Of a DNA stretch of 17,212 nt, positions 1 to 8,145 are shown in pieces (the first letter of the stretch is position 1; the number at the start of each line of letters is the position of its first letter). The notes under the pieces were generated by a model. That model worked only from the letters and a program-made list of their open reading frames with translations, was not told the DNA's origin and did not search any database. The translations under genes and the position numbers were made by a program. Source of the stretch: Flavobacteriales bacterium UBA6165. Lineage in GTDB: Bacteria; Bacteroidota; Bacteroidia; Flavobacteriales_D; Crocinitomicaceae. The DNA is taken from positions 1 to 17,212 of the forward strand of contig DIUF01000061.1 of NCBI GenBank assembly GCA_002422285.1. The letters run 5' to 3'.

Positions 1-9
1 GATAAAAGT

Positions 10-294
10 ATGAATACCGAGTCAATAGCAAATATTTTGAAATGTATCGCTCATCCAGTGAAATTGGATATTTTGGGCTTGTTAAGAGGTCAAAAGTCCT
101 TGAATGTTTCTGAGATTCAAATGATGCTGGGATGTGATTGCGAACAATCTATGTTGTCTCATCATCTTATCAAAATGAAAGACAAAGGTATTCTAGCTTC
201 TTCGAAACAAGGCAAAAACATTTATTACTCTCTTAGAATGGTAGAAGTAGCTGAATTATTGCCCGTATTGGAGAAAATTGAAAATGCAAAATAA
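10..294 (+). CDS. ArsR/SmtB-family winged-helix regulator, cysteine-bearing
   Basis: A 94-residue protein with the ArsR layout: an N-terminal helix with the A-H-P-V-K-L-D-I-L pattern (residues 14-22), a recognition helix with Q-S-M-L-S-H-H-L (46-53), and a wing around G-K-N-I-Y-Y (68-73). Family members are dimeric DNA-binding repressors released by metals or reactive sulfur. Three cysteines are visible: C12, C42 and C44. The last two form a CxC at the start of the recognition-helix region, where classical metal-sensing ArsR proteins carry their ligands. There is no C-terminal cysteine like the one used by the persulfide sensors BigR/SqrR. The stop lies 11 nt before a persulfide-dioxygenase-type gene, so it probably autoregulates that pair. 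The inducer (thiol/persulfide or a metal) is inferred, not shown. The ATG is only 9 nt from the window edge, so the promoter is not visible. Confidence 0.88.
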   Translation: MNTESIANILKCIAHPVKLDILGLLRGQKSLNVSEIQMMLGCDCEQSMLSHHLIKMKDKGILASSKQGKNIYYSLRMVEVAELLPVLEKIENAK

Positions 295-305
295 AATAAA
301 CAAAT

Positions 306-1727
306 ATGAAAATCGAACAAATTTACACAGGATGTTTGGCTCAAGGAGCTTATTTCATCCATTCAAACGGAGAAGCAGTGGTAATTGACCCATTGCGAGA
401 GGTCACGCCATACTTGCAGAAAGCGGAAGAACTTGGCGTCAAAATTAAGTACATCTTTGAAACACATTTCCATGCGGATTTCGTATCAGGTCATATTGAT
501 TTGGCAAAGAAGTCTGGTGCTACAATTGTTTTTGGTCCAAATGAAGCGCCAATTGGATATGATGTACATATCGCAAAAGATGGTGAGGTTTTTCAAGTAG
601 GGGATATTTCTTTTGAATTGCTACACACTCCTGGTCATACAATGGAGAGTTCATGCTATCTTTTGAGAGATGCAAATGGCGAAATGCATAGTATTTATAC
701 TGGTGACACATTATTCATTGGTGATGTTGGTCGTCCTGATTTAGCTCAAAAGGTTATTCCAGATTTGACTCAAGATAAATTGGCGCGCCATTTATATCAT
801 TCATTGAGAAATAAAATCATGACTTTGCCTGATCATCTAATTGTTTATCCAGCACATGGAGCAGGAAGTGCGTGTGGTAAGAACATGAGCAAAGAGACTT
901 TCGACACCTTAGGAAATCAGAAAAGCACTAATTACGCTTTGAACCCAGCCTTAACTGAGGATGAATTTGTTAAAGAAATCACAACTGGTTTAACACCTCC
1001 TCCCGCATACTTCCCTGAGAATGTTCTCATGAATATCAAAGGTTATGAGTCGTTTGATGATGTTTTAAATCAAGGAATGACTCCACTTTCTGTGGAAGAT
1101 TTCATTCAAAAAGCTGAAGATACAGGTGCGCTTGTATTGGATACGCGTAAACCATCGGATTTTGTAGAAGGATTTATTCCAAATTCCATTAACATCGGTG
1201 TTGACGGTCAGTTTGCAGTTTGGGTCGGAACCTTGGTTTTAGATATTAAACAACCAATTTTACTGGTTACTGAACCAGGTAGAGAGGAAGAGGTTGTCAC
1301 ACGTTTGTCAAGAGTTGGATACGACAACACCCTTGGGTTTTTGGATGGTGGCTTTGCTGCTTGGAATGCGTCTGGAAATGAGGTTGATACAATTCAATCT
1401 ATAAGCGTTGAGGAGGCCTTTGAATTGGCCAAGAATAATGACTTGCCCATTGTTGATGTGCGTAAAAAATCAGAATATGATAGTGAGCACGTGCAAGATG
1501 CCATGAATGCGCCTCTTGATTATGTGAATGAAAGCATGAAATTATTGGACAAAGACAAAACTTATCTGGTTCATTGTGCTGGGGGATATCGCTCGGTAAT
1601 TTTTGCTTCTATCTTAAAAGCAAGAGGTTTTGATAATCTAATAGATGTTCAAGGAGGCTTTAGCGCCATTAAGAAATCTGAGAAATTCGATGTAACGGCA
1701 TACGTTTGCCCTTCTACGATGCTGTAG
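306..1727 (+). CDS. Metallo-beta-lactamase/double rhodanese protein (persulfide dioxygenase-sulfurtransferase type)
   Basis: 473 residues. An N-terminal metallo-beta-lactamase domain (about 1-240) of the ETHE1/CstB type contains T-H-F-H-A-D (H54, H56, D58), H-T-P-G-H (H111), Y-T-G-D-T (D134) and P-A-H-G (H184), the set that holds a mononuclear iron in persulfide dioxygenases. Two rhodanese domains follow. The first (about 260-360) keeps the L-D-T-R and D-G-G-F-A-A-W motifs but has a glutamate (E323) where the catalytic cysteine should be. The second (about 365-460) has an intact active loop H-C-A-G-G-Y-R with C424. By family knowledge it oxidises glutathione or low-molecular-weight thiol persulfides to sulfite and may pass sulfur on to thiosulfate. 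It is probably cytosolic and co-transcribed with the upstream ArsR-type gene. A short C-terminal tail contains one more cysteine (C468). The substrate is inferred from family only. Confidence 0.92.
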   Translation: MKIEQIYTGCLAQGAYFIHSNGEAVVIDPLREVTPYLQKAEELGVKIKYIFETHFHADFVSGHIDLAKKSGATIVFGPNEAPIGYDVHIAKDGEVFQVGDISFELLHTPGHTMESSCYLLRDANGEMHSIYTGDTLFIGDVGRPDLAQKVIPDLTQDKLARHLYHSLRNKIMTLPDHLIVYPAHGAGSACGKNMSKETFDTLGNQKSTNYALNPALTEDEFVKEITTGLTPPPAYFPENVLMNIKGYESFDDVLNQGMTPLSVEDFIQKAEDTGALVLDTRKPSDFVEGFIPNSINIGVDGQFAVWVGTLVLDIKQPILLVTEPGREEEVVTRLSRVGYDNTLGFLDGGFAAWNASGNEVDTIQSISVEEAFELAKNNDLPIVDVRKKSEYDSEHVQDAMNAPLDYVNESMKLLDKDKTYLVHCAGGYRSVIFASILKARGFDNLIDVQGGFSAIKKSEKFDVTAYVCPSTML

Positions 1728-1752
1728 TCAGATTTTAAAGGAAATACATATT

Positions 1753-1791
1753 ATGGCTGTCGGATAATTTCGGCAGCCATTTTGTTTTGTT
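1753..1791 (+). terminator. Rho-independent terminator after the MBL-rhodanese gene
   Basis: An 11-bp stem (1753-1763 with 1770-1780, two G-U pairs) encloses a 6-nt loop ATAATT and is followed at once by a T-rich run (TTTGTTTTGTTTA). It lies 26 nt past the stop codon and ends the ArsR/MBL-rhodanese transcription unit. Confidence 0.8.
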
Positions 1792-1794
1792 TAT

Positions 1795-1827
1795 TTTGCT
1801 GAATCATTCAAGAATTCTTTACTTTCG
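1795..1827 (+). promoter_or_regulatory. Bacteroidota-type promoter for ktrB-ktrA
   Basis: TTTG at 1795-1798 and TACTTTCG at 1820-1827 are 21 nt apart. This fits the Bacteroidota consensus TTTG...TAnnTTTG with one mismatch in the -7 element. Transcription would start around 1833, giving a leader of about 30 nt before the ATG at 1865. It sits immediately after the terminator, so ktrB is probably an independent unit. Confidence 0.55.
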
Positions 1828-1864
1828 CAGTCCTAAGTTGTTTGTGCAACAGAGATTGGACCGC

Positions 1865-3616
1865 ATGTCACTACAATTATATTATCGGATTGTCTTTTGG
1901 ATTAGTCTCATTGGTTTAGGGCTGCTCTTCTTTGATTTTGGTTTTGTGCATAGCAACGAAGTTCAGTATTATCTAGATCATAGTTATTTTATTATTGTTA
2001 CTCTTGGTGTTTCGACTACCATTGTTCGCTATCTACAAAAGCCATTATTATTCAGAAGAAAATCGGCTTTATTTGACTTTTTGGTATTATCCGCTTTTCT
2101 TTTTCTGATCAAATTGAGGTTTATTGATGGATTAGATGAATATTATAACGATGATATTTACTGGCTTTCCAAACCTGTACTAATCAAATTTGCGGTTATT
2201 TTTTCGTTTATAAGAGAATTTGCTGAGCAAAAGGTAATATTTTCAAGAGCAACACTAAACCCTGCTCAGCTTTTTATTATTAGTTTTTTAGGCATTATTT
2301 TATTAGGTAGCGGATTACTTCTTTTGCCCAACGCTACATTCGATGAAATCTCTTTTCTTGATGCCTTATTCACTTCTACTAGTGCAGTGTGCGTAACTGG
2401 ATTAATTGTATTGGATACTGCAAAAGATTTTACTCAATTTGGACAGACAATTATTTTGTTTCTCATTCAAATAGGTGGGCTTGGTATATTAACATTTGCC
2501 AGTTATTTTAGTTATTTTTTTAAAGGAGGCACTTCCTATGAAAACCAGTTGGCATTGAGCGATATCACGAGCTCAAGAAAGCTTGGTGAAGTGTTTTCTA
2601 CTTTGAAATATATTATTTTAATCACATTTGGAATAGAATTTTTCTCAGCGATATTGATTTATACTTCTTTGGATTCAGATTCTTTTACATCTAATTTGGA
2701 TATGATCTTTTTTTCTGTTTTTCACGCTGTTTCAGCCTTTTGTAATGCTGGGTTTTCTACACTTACAGACAGTATTTACGAAGGTGGATTTCGACTGAAT
2801 TATTGGCTTCAGGTTATATTAATTCTGACTTTTGTACTTGGGGGATTGGGTTTTCCGATCGTAGTAAATATTTTGAAGTATTTCCGATACAAACTCAAAA
2901 CATTATTTACAAGAAATTATCGGACAACTATTTATCGCCCTTGGGTGTTGAGTCTGAATAGTAGAATTACATTGATTACAACTTTTGCAATCAGTATAAT
3001 TTCTTTTGTTGTTTTTTATATTTTAGAATATGAAAACGCTTTAGTTGGTCACGATGGATTTGGAAAAGTTATTGTGTCAATTTTTTCAGCAACTACTCCA
3101 AGAACTGCCGGTTTTAATGTCGTTGATACATCATCTTTGGGCTTTTCTACATTGATGTTGATAATTTTGTTGATGTGGATTGGTGCCTCTCCTCAATCCA
3201 CAGGTGGAGGTATTAAAACAAGCACGCTTGCGATTGCTACATTGAATATTTTAAGTTTGGCTAAAGGGAAAACACGTATTGAAGTTTTTAGGAGGGAAAT
3301 AGCAGACATCTCTGTAAGAAGAGCTTTTGCAATTATTTCATTGTCATTAATAGTAATAGGTATGGCGATAATAATGATAACCATTTTTGAACCTAATTTG
3401 TCCTTACTGGAAATTGCATTTGAATGTTTTTCAGCCTATAGCACTGTTGGCCTAAGTTTAGGTGTTACAAGTGATTTGAGTTCTGCGAGTAAATTTATTA
3501 TTATCGTTGTCATGTTTGTTGGGAGAATTAGTATGCTTTCTCTCGTCATTGCAGTTTTCAAGAAAGTGAAACATAAAAGTTATAGGTATCCTCAAGTGGA
3601 AATTACAATAAATTAA
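1865..3616 (+). CDS. ktrB: Potassium uptake pore subunit, KtrB/TrkH family, with N-terminal membrane extension
   Basis: 583 residues from the ATG at 1865. A TTG at 1787 is in frame but lies inside the terminator T-tract and upstream of the promoter, so it is not used here. The core (about 131-583) shows the four pseudo-repeats of the SKT superfamily, each with its filter glycine: C-V-T-G-L (G179), C-N-A-G-F (G296), R-T-A-G-F (G416) and S-T-V-G-L (G529). Family members form dimers in the inner membrane and import K+, or K+ with Na+, gated by a cytosolic RCK ring. The RCK subunit is encoded 11 nt downstream. The first 130 residues hold about four more hydrophobic segments (roughly 7-25, 41-55, 69-85 and 100-117) that are absent from the well-studied short KtrB proteins. 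Their role is unknown. Confidence 0.92.
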   Translation: MSLQLYYRIVFWISLIGLGLLFFDFGFVHSNEVQYYLDHSYFIIVTLGVSTTIVRYLQKPLLFRRKSALFDFLVLSAFLFLIKLRFIDGLDEYYNDDIYWLSKPVLIKFAVIFSFIREFAEQKVIFSRATLNPAQLFIISFLGIILLGSGLLLLPNATFDEISFLDALFTSTSAVCVTGLIVLDTAKDFTQFGQTIILFLIQIGGLGILTFASYFSYFFKGGTSYENQLALSDITSSRKLGEVFSTLKYIILITFGIEFFSAILIYTSLDSDSFTSNLDMIFFSVFHAVSAFCNAGFSTLTDSIYEGGFRLNYWLQVILILTFVLGGLGFPIVVNILKYFRYKLKTLFTRNYRTTIYRPWVLSLNSRITLITTFAISIISFVVFYILEYENALVGHDGFGKVIVSIFSATTPRTAGFNVVDTSSLGFSTLMLIILLMWIGASPQSTGGGIKTSTLAIATLNILSLAKGKTRIEVFRREIADISVRRAFAIISLSLIVIGMAIIMITIFEPNLSLLEIAFECFSAYSTVGLSLGVTSDLSSASKFIIIVVMFVGRISMLSLVIAVFKKVKHKSYRYPQVEITIN

Positions 3617-3627
3617 AATGATTTAAT

Positions 3628-4323
3628 ATGAAGTATTTGATTGTAGGACTTGGTAATTTTGGCGCATCGCTCTCCATGAAGTTAACAGCTCAAGGAAATG
3701 AAGTGATTGCAATCGACACGAGTATGGCCAAAGTCGAAATGTTTAAGGAAAAAATTTCCCATACCATTTGTATGGATGCCACTGACGAATACACGGTTAA
3801 TGGTTTGCCTTTAAAAGATACTGATGTTGTTATCGTAGCCATTGGTGAAGATGAACGTGCTAATTTGATGTCTACAGCATTATTCAAGAATTTGGCTGTA
3901 AAAAGATTAATAAGCAGGGCCATCAACCCACTGCATGAAAAAGTTCTTCAAGCCATTGGTATTGACGAAATTGTGCATCCAGAGGAGGAATCATCAGAGC
4001 GGTGGGCGAAAAAATTGTGTCTCAACAACGTTGTTGATTCATTTGAATTGAGTGACCAATTTAGCATCATTGAAGCCAATTTACCCACTGAGTATATTGG
4101 CGTTACATTGGAAGAGGTTGGTTTCAGAAGAAAATACAACATCATCTTATTAACTACTATTAAGAAGCGTGAAGTAAAAAGTTTGTTGGGTAAATCGGTT
4201 ATGGAGTCGCGCGTACAAGGGGTAGCAACGCCTGATATGGTGCTCGAAGAAAATGATATTCTGGTGCTCTACGGCTCCAATGTTGACTTGCAAAAATTCT
4301 TGAAACACAAGATTGTGATGTAA
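3628..4323 (+). CDS. ktrA: Potassium uptake regulatory subunit, RCK/TrkA-N family
   Basis: 231 residues, the usual KtrA length. The N-terminal RCK domain (about 1-125) is a Rossmann fold with the dinucleotide loop G-L-G-N-F-G at 7-12 and an acidic residue (D30) at the end of the second strand, as expected for NAD(H)- or ATP/ADP-binding RCK proteins. A C-terminal RCK_C domain (about 145-231) ends with the typical N-D-I-L-V-L-Y-G-S segment. It lies 11 nt downstream of the pore gene and is surely co-transcribed with it. By family knowledge it forms a cytosolic octameric ring that opens the KtrB pore in response to bound nucleotide. There are no anomalies in length or motifs. Whether the pair is called Ktr or Trk is a naming choice; the single-RCK subunit favours Ktr. 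Confidence 0.92.
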   Translation: MKYLIVGLGNFGASLSMKLTAQGNEVIAIDTSMAKVEMFKEKISHTICMDATDEYTVNGLPLKDTDVVIVAIGEDERANLMSTALFKNLAVKRLISRAINPLHEKVLQAIGIDEIVHPEEESSERWAKKLCLNNVVDSFELSDQFSIIEANLPTEYIGVTLEEVGFRRKYNIILLTTIKKREVKSLLGKSVMESRVQGVATPDMVLEENDILVLYGSNVDLQKFLKHKIVM

Positions 4324-4381
4324 ATTTTGTTAACTTATGCCTATTCTAACTGGTCTTCAACAACTTTTAGCATTTTTTTTC

Positions 4382-4393
4382 GTTAATATTAAC
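4382..4393. repeat. 12-bp perfect palindrome upstream of the barrel gene
   Basis: GTTAATATTAAC reads the same on both strands. It begins 23 nt before the ATG at 4405 and directly follows an 8-T run. It could be an operator or a chance AT-rich palindrome; no regulator can be named. No convincing TAnnTTTG element was found between 4324 and 4404. Confidence 0.35.
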
Positions 4394-4404
4394 AAATCAT
4401 ACTC

Positions 4405-5133
4405 ATGAATCGCAGCGTATTTGTATTAATTTTCAGTTTTATGTATTCTGCCTGTTTTGCTCAAGACATGGGAATTCATTTTGGGCATCAGATGTTTAGC
4501 TCTTTCCAATCCACCATCAATAATCATGGGATTTCAATAGGCTTAGATATTCCTAGGAGTGGTTTTGTAACTCCCTACGGACAAGTATCTCTTTTCTTGC
4601 CCTATAATTCAAATCCTGCAACCGACTCCATTTATCTTGGAGAGGCTGTCCCAAAAAACAACCAGGGATTCAGTAAGTCTGTTTTTGCTGATTACAGAGT
4701 AACTCATGTTTCACTCGAATTGGGAAGCATTTATTACATCGGAGGGGCCTATGATTACGGACTTTCGTTTATGATGCACAACAGTTTTAGAATAGCAATT
4801 TTTTCTACAAGATATATTCCTAGAAATTTTGATCCAGAAACTTATGAGTTCATTCAACCACCCGCCCCAAGCCCACCAATAGGTGCCAGATCCGCTGGAT
4901 TGGTGCTCTATACTAATCTTGGTTTAGGACTTAAATATTCTTTCGATTGGGGCTCTCTTTATGGTATGGCAGGAATCGATGTTATGCTTCTTCCTTATCA
5001 ACCACCCATCTCAATTCAAAGTTTCCTGGCTTATCATACCCGAATCGGTATTCGTCGTGATTTGAATTTCTCAGGCAATGCTGAACGTAAAGAACAGCGA
5101 GCGGCCAATCGTCGTGAAAGAAATTCATGGTAA
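4405..5133 (+). CDS. Secreted, probable outer-membrane beta-barrel protein of unknown function
   Basis: 242 residues. The N-terminus is a Sec signal peptide (M-N-R, a hydrophobic stretch at 4-16, then A-C-F-A-Q, cleavage probably near residue 19). The mature part has many short amphipathic strands rich in glycine and aromatic residues, for example around 40-65, 100-135, 163-180 and 185-200, as in small outer-membrane barrels. No named family is recognised. The C-terminus is unusual for a barrel: after a strand ending near residue 220 come about 20 very polar residues dominated by R, E, K and N, ending in W. That tail could face the periplasm or bind a partner. The gene stands alone between the potassium operon and clpB on the same strand. 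Signal peptide and export are fairly certain; barrel fold is an inference from composition. Confidence 0.7.
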   Translation: MNRSVFVLIFSFMYSACFAQDMGIHFGHQMFSSFQSTINNHGISIGLDIPRSGFVTPYGQVSLFLPYNSNPATDSIYLGEAVPKNNQGFSKSVFADYRVTHVSLELGSIYYIGGAYDYGLSFMMHNSFRIAIFSTRYIPRNFDPETYEFIQPPAPSPPIGARSAGLVLYTNLGLGLKYSFDWGSLYGMAGIDVMLLPYQPPISIQSFLAYHTRIGIRRDLNFSGNAERKEQRAANRRERNSW

Positions 5134-5261
5134 AATCAGACTTTTTGTCTTTTTCGCACTTCGTTTTTTAATCTTTTCCTGACTTTTTTTCCGATTCAAA
5201 GCTGATTTTTTTACTTGGTATTTTCTTTGACGAGTTCTGAGCGAAATCAAACTTTCTACTC

Positions 5262-7880
5262 ATGAAAATCGAAAAATTCACAATCAAAAGCCAAGAAGCC
5301 ATCGTTAAGGCTCAGGAATTGGCTACTAACGCTGGCAATCAAGCCATTGAAACGCCACATTTGCTCAAAGCCATGCTTGAAATTGATCAAGATGTGCTGC
5401 CTTTTGTGTTGAAAGAAATGCAAGTGGATTTAACCAAAATCAATCTGGCGCTTGATAGCCAATTGCAATCTTATCCAAAAGTGCAAGGCGGTCAGGTTTA
5501 TTTGGCTTCTCAATCGCAACAAGTAATTAATGCAGCCACCCAAGAAGCAAAAAACCGTGGCGATGAATTTGTTTCCTTAGAAATTTTGCTCTTGGCGATG
5601 TTCAAAGTCAGCAACACTGTCGGCAACATTTTGAAAGATGCAGGTGCCAACGAATCGAAATTGAATCAAGCTATTAACACATTAAGAAAGGGAGAAAAAG
5701 TGACATCACACAGCTCAGAAAGCAACTATCAATCGCTTTCAAAATTCGCAAAAAACTTAAACGAACTCGCGCAATCTGGTAAACTCGACCCTGTGATTGG
5801 TCGCGATGATGAAATTCGTCGTGTATTACAAATCTTAACGCGTCGCACCAAAAACAACCCGATTTTGATTGGTGAACCCGGTGTGGGTAAAACAGCCATC
5901 GCCGAGGGTCTTGCCCACAGAATTATTACTGGTGATGTGCCTGAAAATTTGAAATCCAAAACGGTTTATTCCTTGGATATGGGTGCTTTGATTGCGGGTG
6001 CCAAATACAAAGGCGAATTTGAAGAACGTCTGAAATCGGTGATCAAAGAAGTGATTCAGGCGGAAGGAGAAATCATATTATTTATCGATGAAATTCACAC
6101 TTTGGTTGGTGCAGGAGGCGGAGGAGAAGGCGCTATGGATGCGGCTAATATTTTGAAACCTGCCTTGGCGCGTGGAGAATTGCGAGCTGTTGGTGCCACA
6201 ACTTTGAATGAATACCAAAAATATTTCGAGAAAGACAAAGCTTTGGTGCGCCGCTTCCAAACGGTTTTGGTGGATGAGCCATCTTTTGAAGACGCAGTTT
6301 CAATTTTGCGCGGCATCAAAGAAAAATATGAAAACCACCACAAGGTTTTAATCAAAGATGAGGCGATTATAGCCGCAGTAGAACTTTCTCAGCGCTACAT
6401 TACCGATCGCCATTTGCCCGATAAAGCCATCGACTTGATTGATGAAGCTGCCTCTAAATTGCGCATGGAAATCAATTCAAAACCTGAGGAATTAGACGAA
6501 ATTGAGCGCAAAATCATGCAGCTGGAAATTGAACGTGAAGCCATCAAACGCGAAAACGACACGGAAAAATTGAAGCGCATCGAGAATGATTTGGCTCAGT
6601 TCAACGAACAACGAAACGCCCTGCATGCCCGTTGGAAAAGTGAGCGCGATGTGATCGACAACATCCAAAAAACCAAAGAACAAATCGAGCAATTGAAATT
6701 TGAAGCGGACCAAGCTGAGCGCGCTGGTGACTACGGAAAAGTAGCCGAATTGCGCTACGGACGTATCAAGGAAGCCGAACAAACTTTGGAGGAATTGAAA
6801 GCCAGCAACGAGCAGGAATCATCCAACAAACGCCAGTTGATTAAAGAAGTGGTGGATGCTGAAGAAATTGCAGATGTGGTTTCCAAATGGACAGGCATTC
6901 CGGTGAGTAAAATGTTGCAAAGCGAAATAGAAAAGTTGTTGCATTTGGAAGATGAATTAGGCAAACGTGTTGTCGGGCAAAGAGAAGCCATCGAGGCTTT
7001 GAGTGATGCCGTGCGCCGAAGCAAAGCTGGATTGCAAGACAAAGGGAAACCCATCGGCTCCTTCATTTTCTTGGGAACAACGGGCGTGGGTAAAACCGAA
7101 TTGGCCAAAGCACTTGCTTCGTATTTATTCAACGACGAACACGCCATGACGCGCATCGACATGAGCGAATACCAAGAAAAACACAGTGTTTCGCGTTTGG
7201 TTGGAGCGCCTCCCGGCTATGTGGGCTACGATGAAGGCGGACAATTGACCGAAGCCGTGCGCCGCAGACCTTATTCCATTGTTTTGTTGGACGAAATCGA
7301 AAAAGCGCACCCCGATGTGTTTAATATCTTGCTGCAAGTTTTGGACGATGGTCGCCTGACGGACAACAAAGGTCGTGTGGTGAACTTCAAAAACACCATC
7401 ATCATCATGACTTCGAACTTGGGCTCAGACCTCATCATGGAGAATTATGAAGATTTGCGTCCTGGCACAGAAGACGCTATTCACGAAAAAACCAAGTTCC
7501 ATATTTTTGAATTGCTTAAAAACACTTTGCGCCCTGAGTTTTTGAACCGCATCGATGAAACTTTGCTCTTCACACCATTGACGAAAGCCGACATTCTTGC
7601 TATCATCGATATTCAGTTGGATAAGTTGAAAGACACACTTCGAGAAAACGATATTCGTTTGCATGTAACACAGGAAGCTCGAGAATATATTGCCAAAGCA
7701 GGCTTCGACCCACAATTTGGTGCTAGACCTGTGAAGCGCGTCATCCAACGCCAAGTGCTTAACGAATTATCGAAACAAATCTTGGCTGGCAAAATCGACA
7801 AAACCAAAAACGTGGTGATGGACGTGTTTGATGACATGGTTGTTTTTCGAGGTCCAGTGAGGGTGGAGGAGGAGGTGTGA
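5262..7880 (+). CDS. clpB: ClpB disaggregase (AAA+ chaperone)
   Basis: 872 residues, the normal ClpB length. In order: Clp N-domain (about 1-145), first AAA+ module with Walker A G-E-P-G-V-G-K-T (204-211) and Walker B I-L-F-I-D-E (272-277), a long charged coiled-coil middle domain (about 400-535) that marks ClpB rather than ClpA/ClpC, and second AAA+ module with Walker A G-T-T-G-V-G-K-T (605-612) and Walker B V-L-L-D-E (674-678). The protein is a cytosolic hexamer that pulls proteins out of aggregates together with DnaK. The 128-nt upstream region shows T-rich sequence but no clear CIRCE element and only a poor promoter match. A GTG at codon 147, preceded by GGGAG, matches the place where E. 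coli starts its short ClpB form. The last 95 bp are repeated imperfectly at 8403-8497. Codons are slightly more GC-rich than those of the genes around it. Confidence 0.97.
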   Translation: MKIEKFTIKSQEAIVKAQELATNAGNQAIETPHLLKAMLEIDQDVLPFVLKEMQVDLTKINLALDSQLQSYPKVQGGQVYLASQSQQVINAATQEAKNRGDEFVSLEILLLAMFKVSNTVGNILKDAGANESKLNQAINTLRKGEKVTSHSSESNYQSLSKFAKNLNELAQSGKLDPVIGRDDEIRRVLQILTRRTKNNPILIGEPGVGKTAIAEGLAHRIITGDVPENLKSKTVYSLDMGALIAGAKYKGEFEERLKSVIKEVIQAEGEIILFIDEIHTLVGAGGGGEGAMDAANILKPALARGELRAVGATTLNEYQKYFEKDKALVRRFQTVLVDEPSFEDAVSILRGIKEKYENHHKVLIKDEAIIAAVELSQRYITDRHLPDKAIDLIDEAASKLRMEINSKPEELDEIERKIMQLEIEREAIKRENDTEKLKRIENDLAQFNEQRNALHARWKSERDVIDNIQKTKEQIEQLKFEADQAERAGDYGKVAELRYGRIKEAEQTLEELKASNEQESSNKRQLIKEVVDAEEIADVVSKWTGIPVSKMLQSEIEKLLHLEDELGKRVVGQREAIEALSDAVRRSKAGLQDKGKPIGSFIFLGTTGVGKTELAKALASYLFNDEHAMTRIDMSEYQEKHSVSRLVGAPPGYVGYDEGGQLTEAVRRRPYSIVLLDEIEKAHPDVFNILLQVLDDGRLTDNKGRVVNFKNTIIIMTSNLGSDLIMENYEDLRPGTEDAIHEKTKFHIFELLKNTLRPEFLNRIDETLLFTPLTKADILAIIDIQLDKLKDTLRENDIRLHVTQEAREYIAKAGFDPQFGARPVKRVIQRQVLNELSKQILAGKIDKTKNVVMDVFDDMVVFRGPVRVEEEV
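7786..7880 (+). repeat. Direct repeat copy 1: 3' end of clpB
   Basis: The last 95 bp of the intact clpB. It aligns without gaps to 8403-8497 with 12 mismatches (about 87% identity). The two copies flank the toxin-antitoxin cassette. Confidence 0.92.
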
Positions 7881-7923
7881 TGAAAATTGACTACTTTTGA
7901 ATAAATTTATTGACTGCAGAATT

Positions 7924-8145
7924 ATGACAAGCATAAATTTAAAGGCTTATTCCGATGATCCAAGTAAGATTAACGCTTTGATGGCTTTTATGAAGGCGTT
8001 AAGCATAAAATTTGAGTTTACCGATAAGGATGAAAAACCTTACGATGACGCTTTTGTAGCCAAAATTCAAAAGTCTCAAGACGATTACAAAAAAGGAAAA
8101 GGTAAGACATACACTGTAGAAGAACTGAATAAGTTATGGAAATAG
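7924..8145 (+). CDS. Antitoxin of a YoeB-type toxin-antitoxin pair (DUF2683-like)
   Basis: 73 residues from the ATG at 7924; an in-frame TTG at 7897 is rejected because ATG gives the usual length and the family-like N-terminus. The protein is small and highly charged, with a probable helical N-terminal half and a lysine-rich C-terminal tail ending V-E-E-L-N-K-L-W-K. Such tails wrap around and neutralise RelE/YoeB toxins. It resembles the short Bacteroidota antitoxins annotated as DUF2683; that assignment is from memory of the family. The stop overlaps the start of the toxin gene by 10 nt, the usual translational coupling of such modules. The reading frame is intact while its toxin is broken. 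It lies 43 nt after clpB; no promoter of its own is clear. Confidence 0.7.
   Translation: MTSINLKAYSDDPSKINALMAFMKALSIKFEFTDKDEKPYDDAFVAKIQKSQDDYKKGKGKTYTVEELNKLWK

Noticed and set aside
1787..1864. TTG start extending ktrB by 26 residues
   Set aside because: It lies in the terminator T-tract and upstream of the likely promoter; the ATG at 1865 fits better.
5134..5261. Heat-shock operator or promoter before clpB
   Set aside because: No CIRCE-like inverted repeat is present. The best promoter match (TTTG at 5226, AAACTTTC at 5249) has two mismatches and would start transcription at the ATG.
5729..7837. Many minus-strand open frames inside clpB
   Set aside because: They mirror the codon bias of a highly conserved gene; none has a start context, operon neighbour or recognisable motif.
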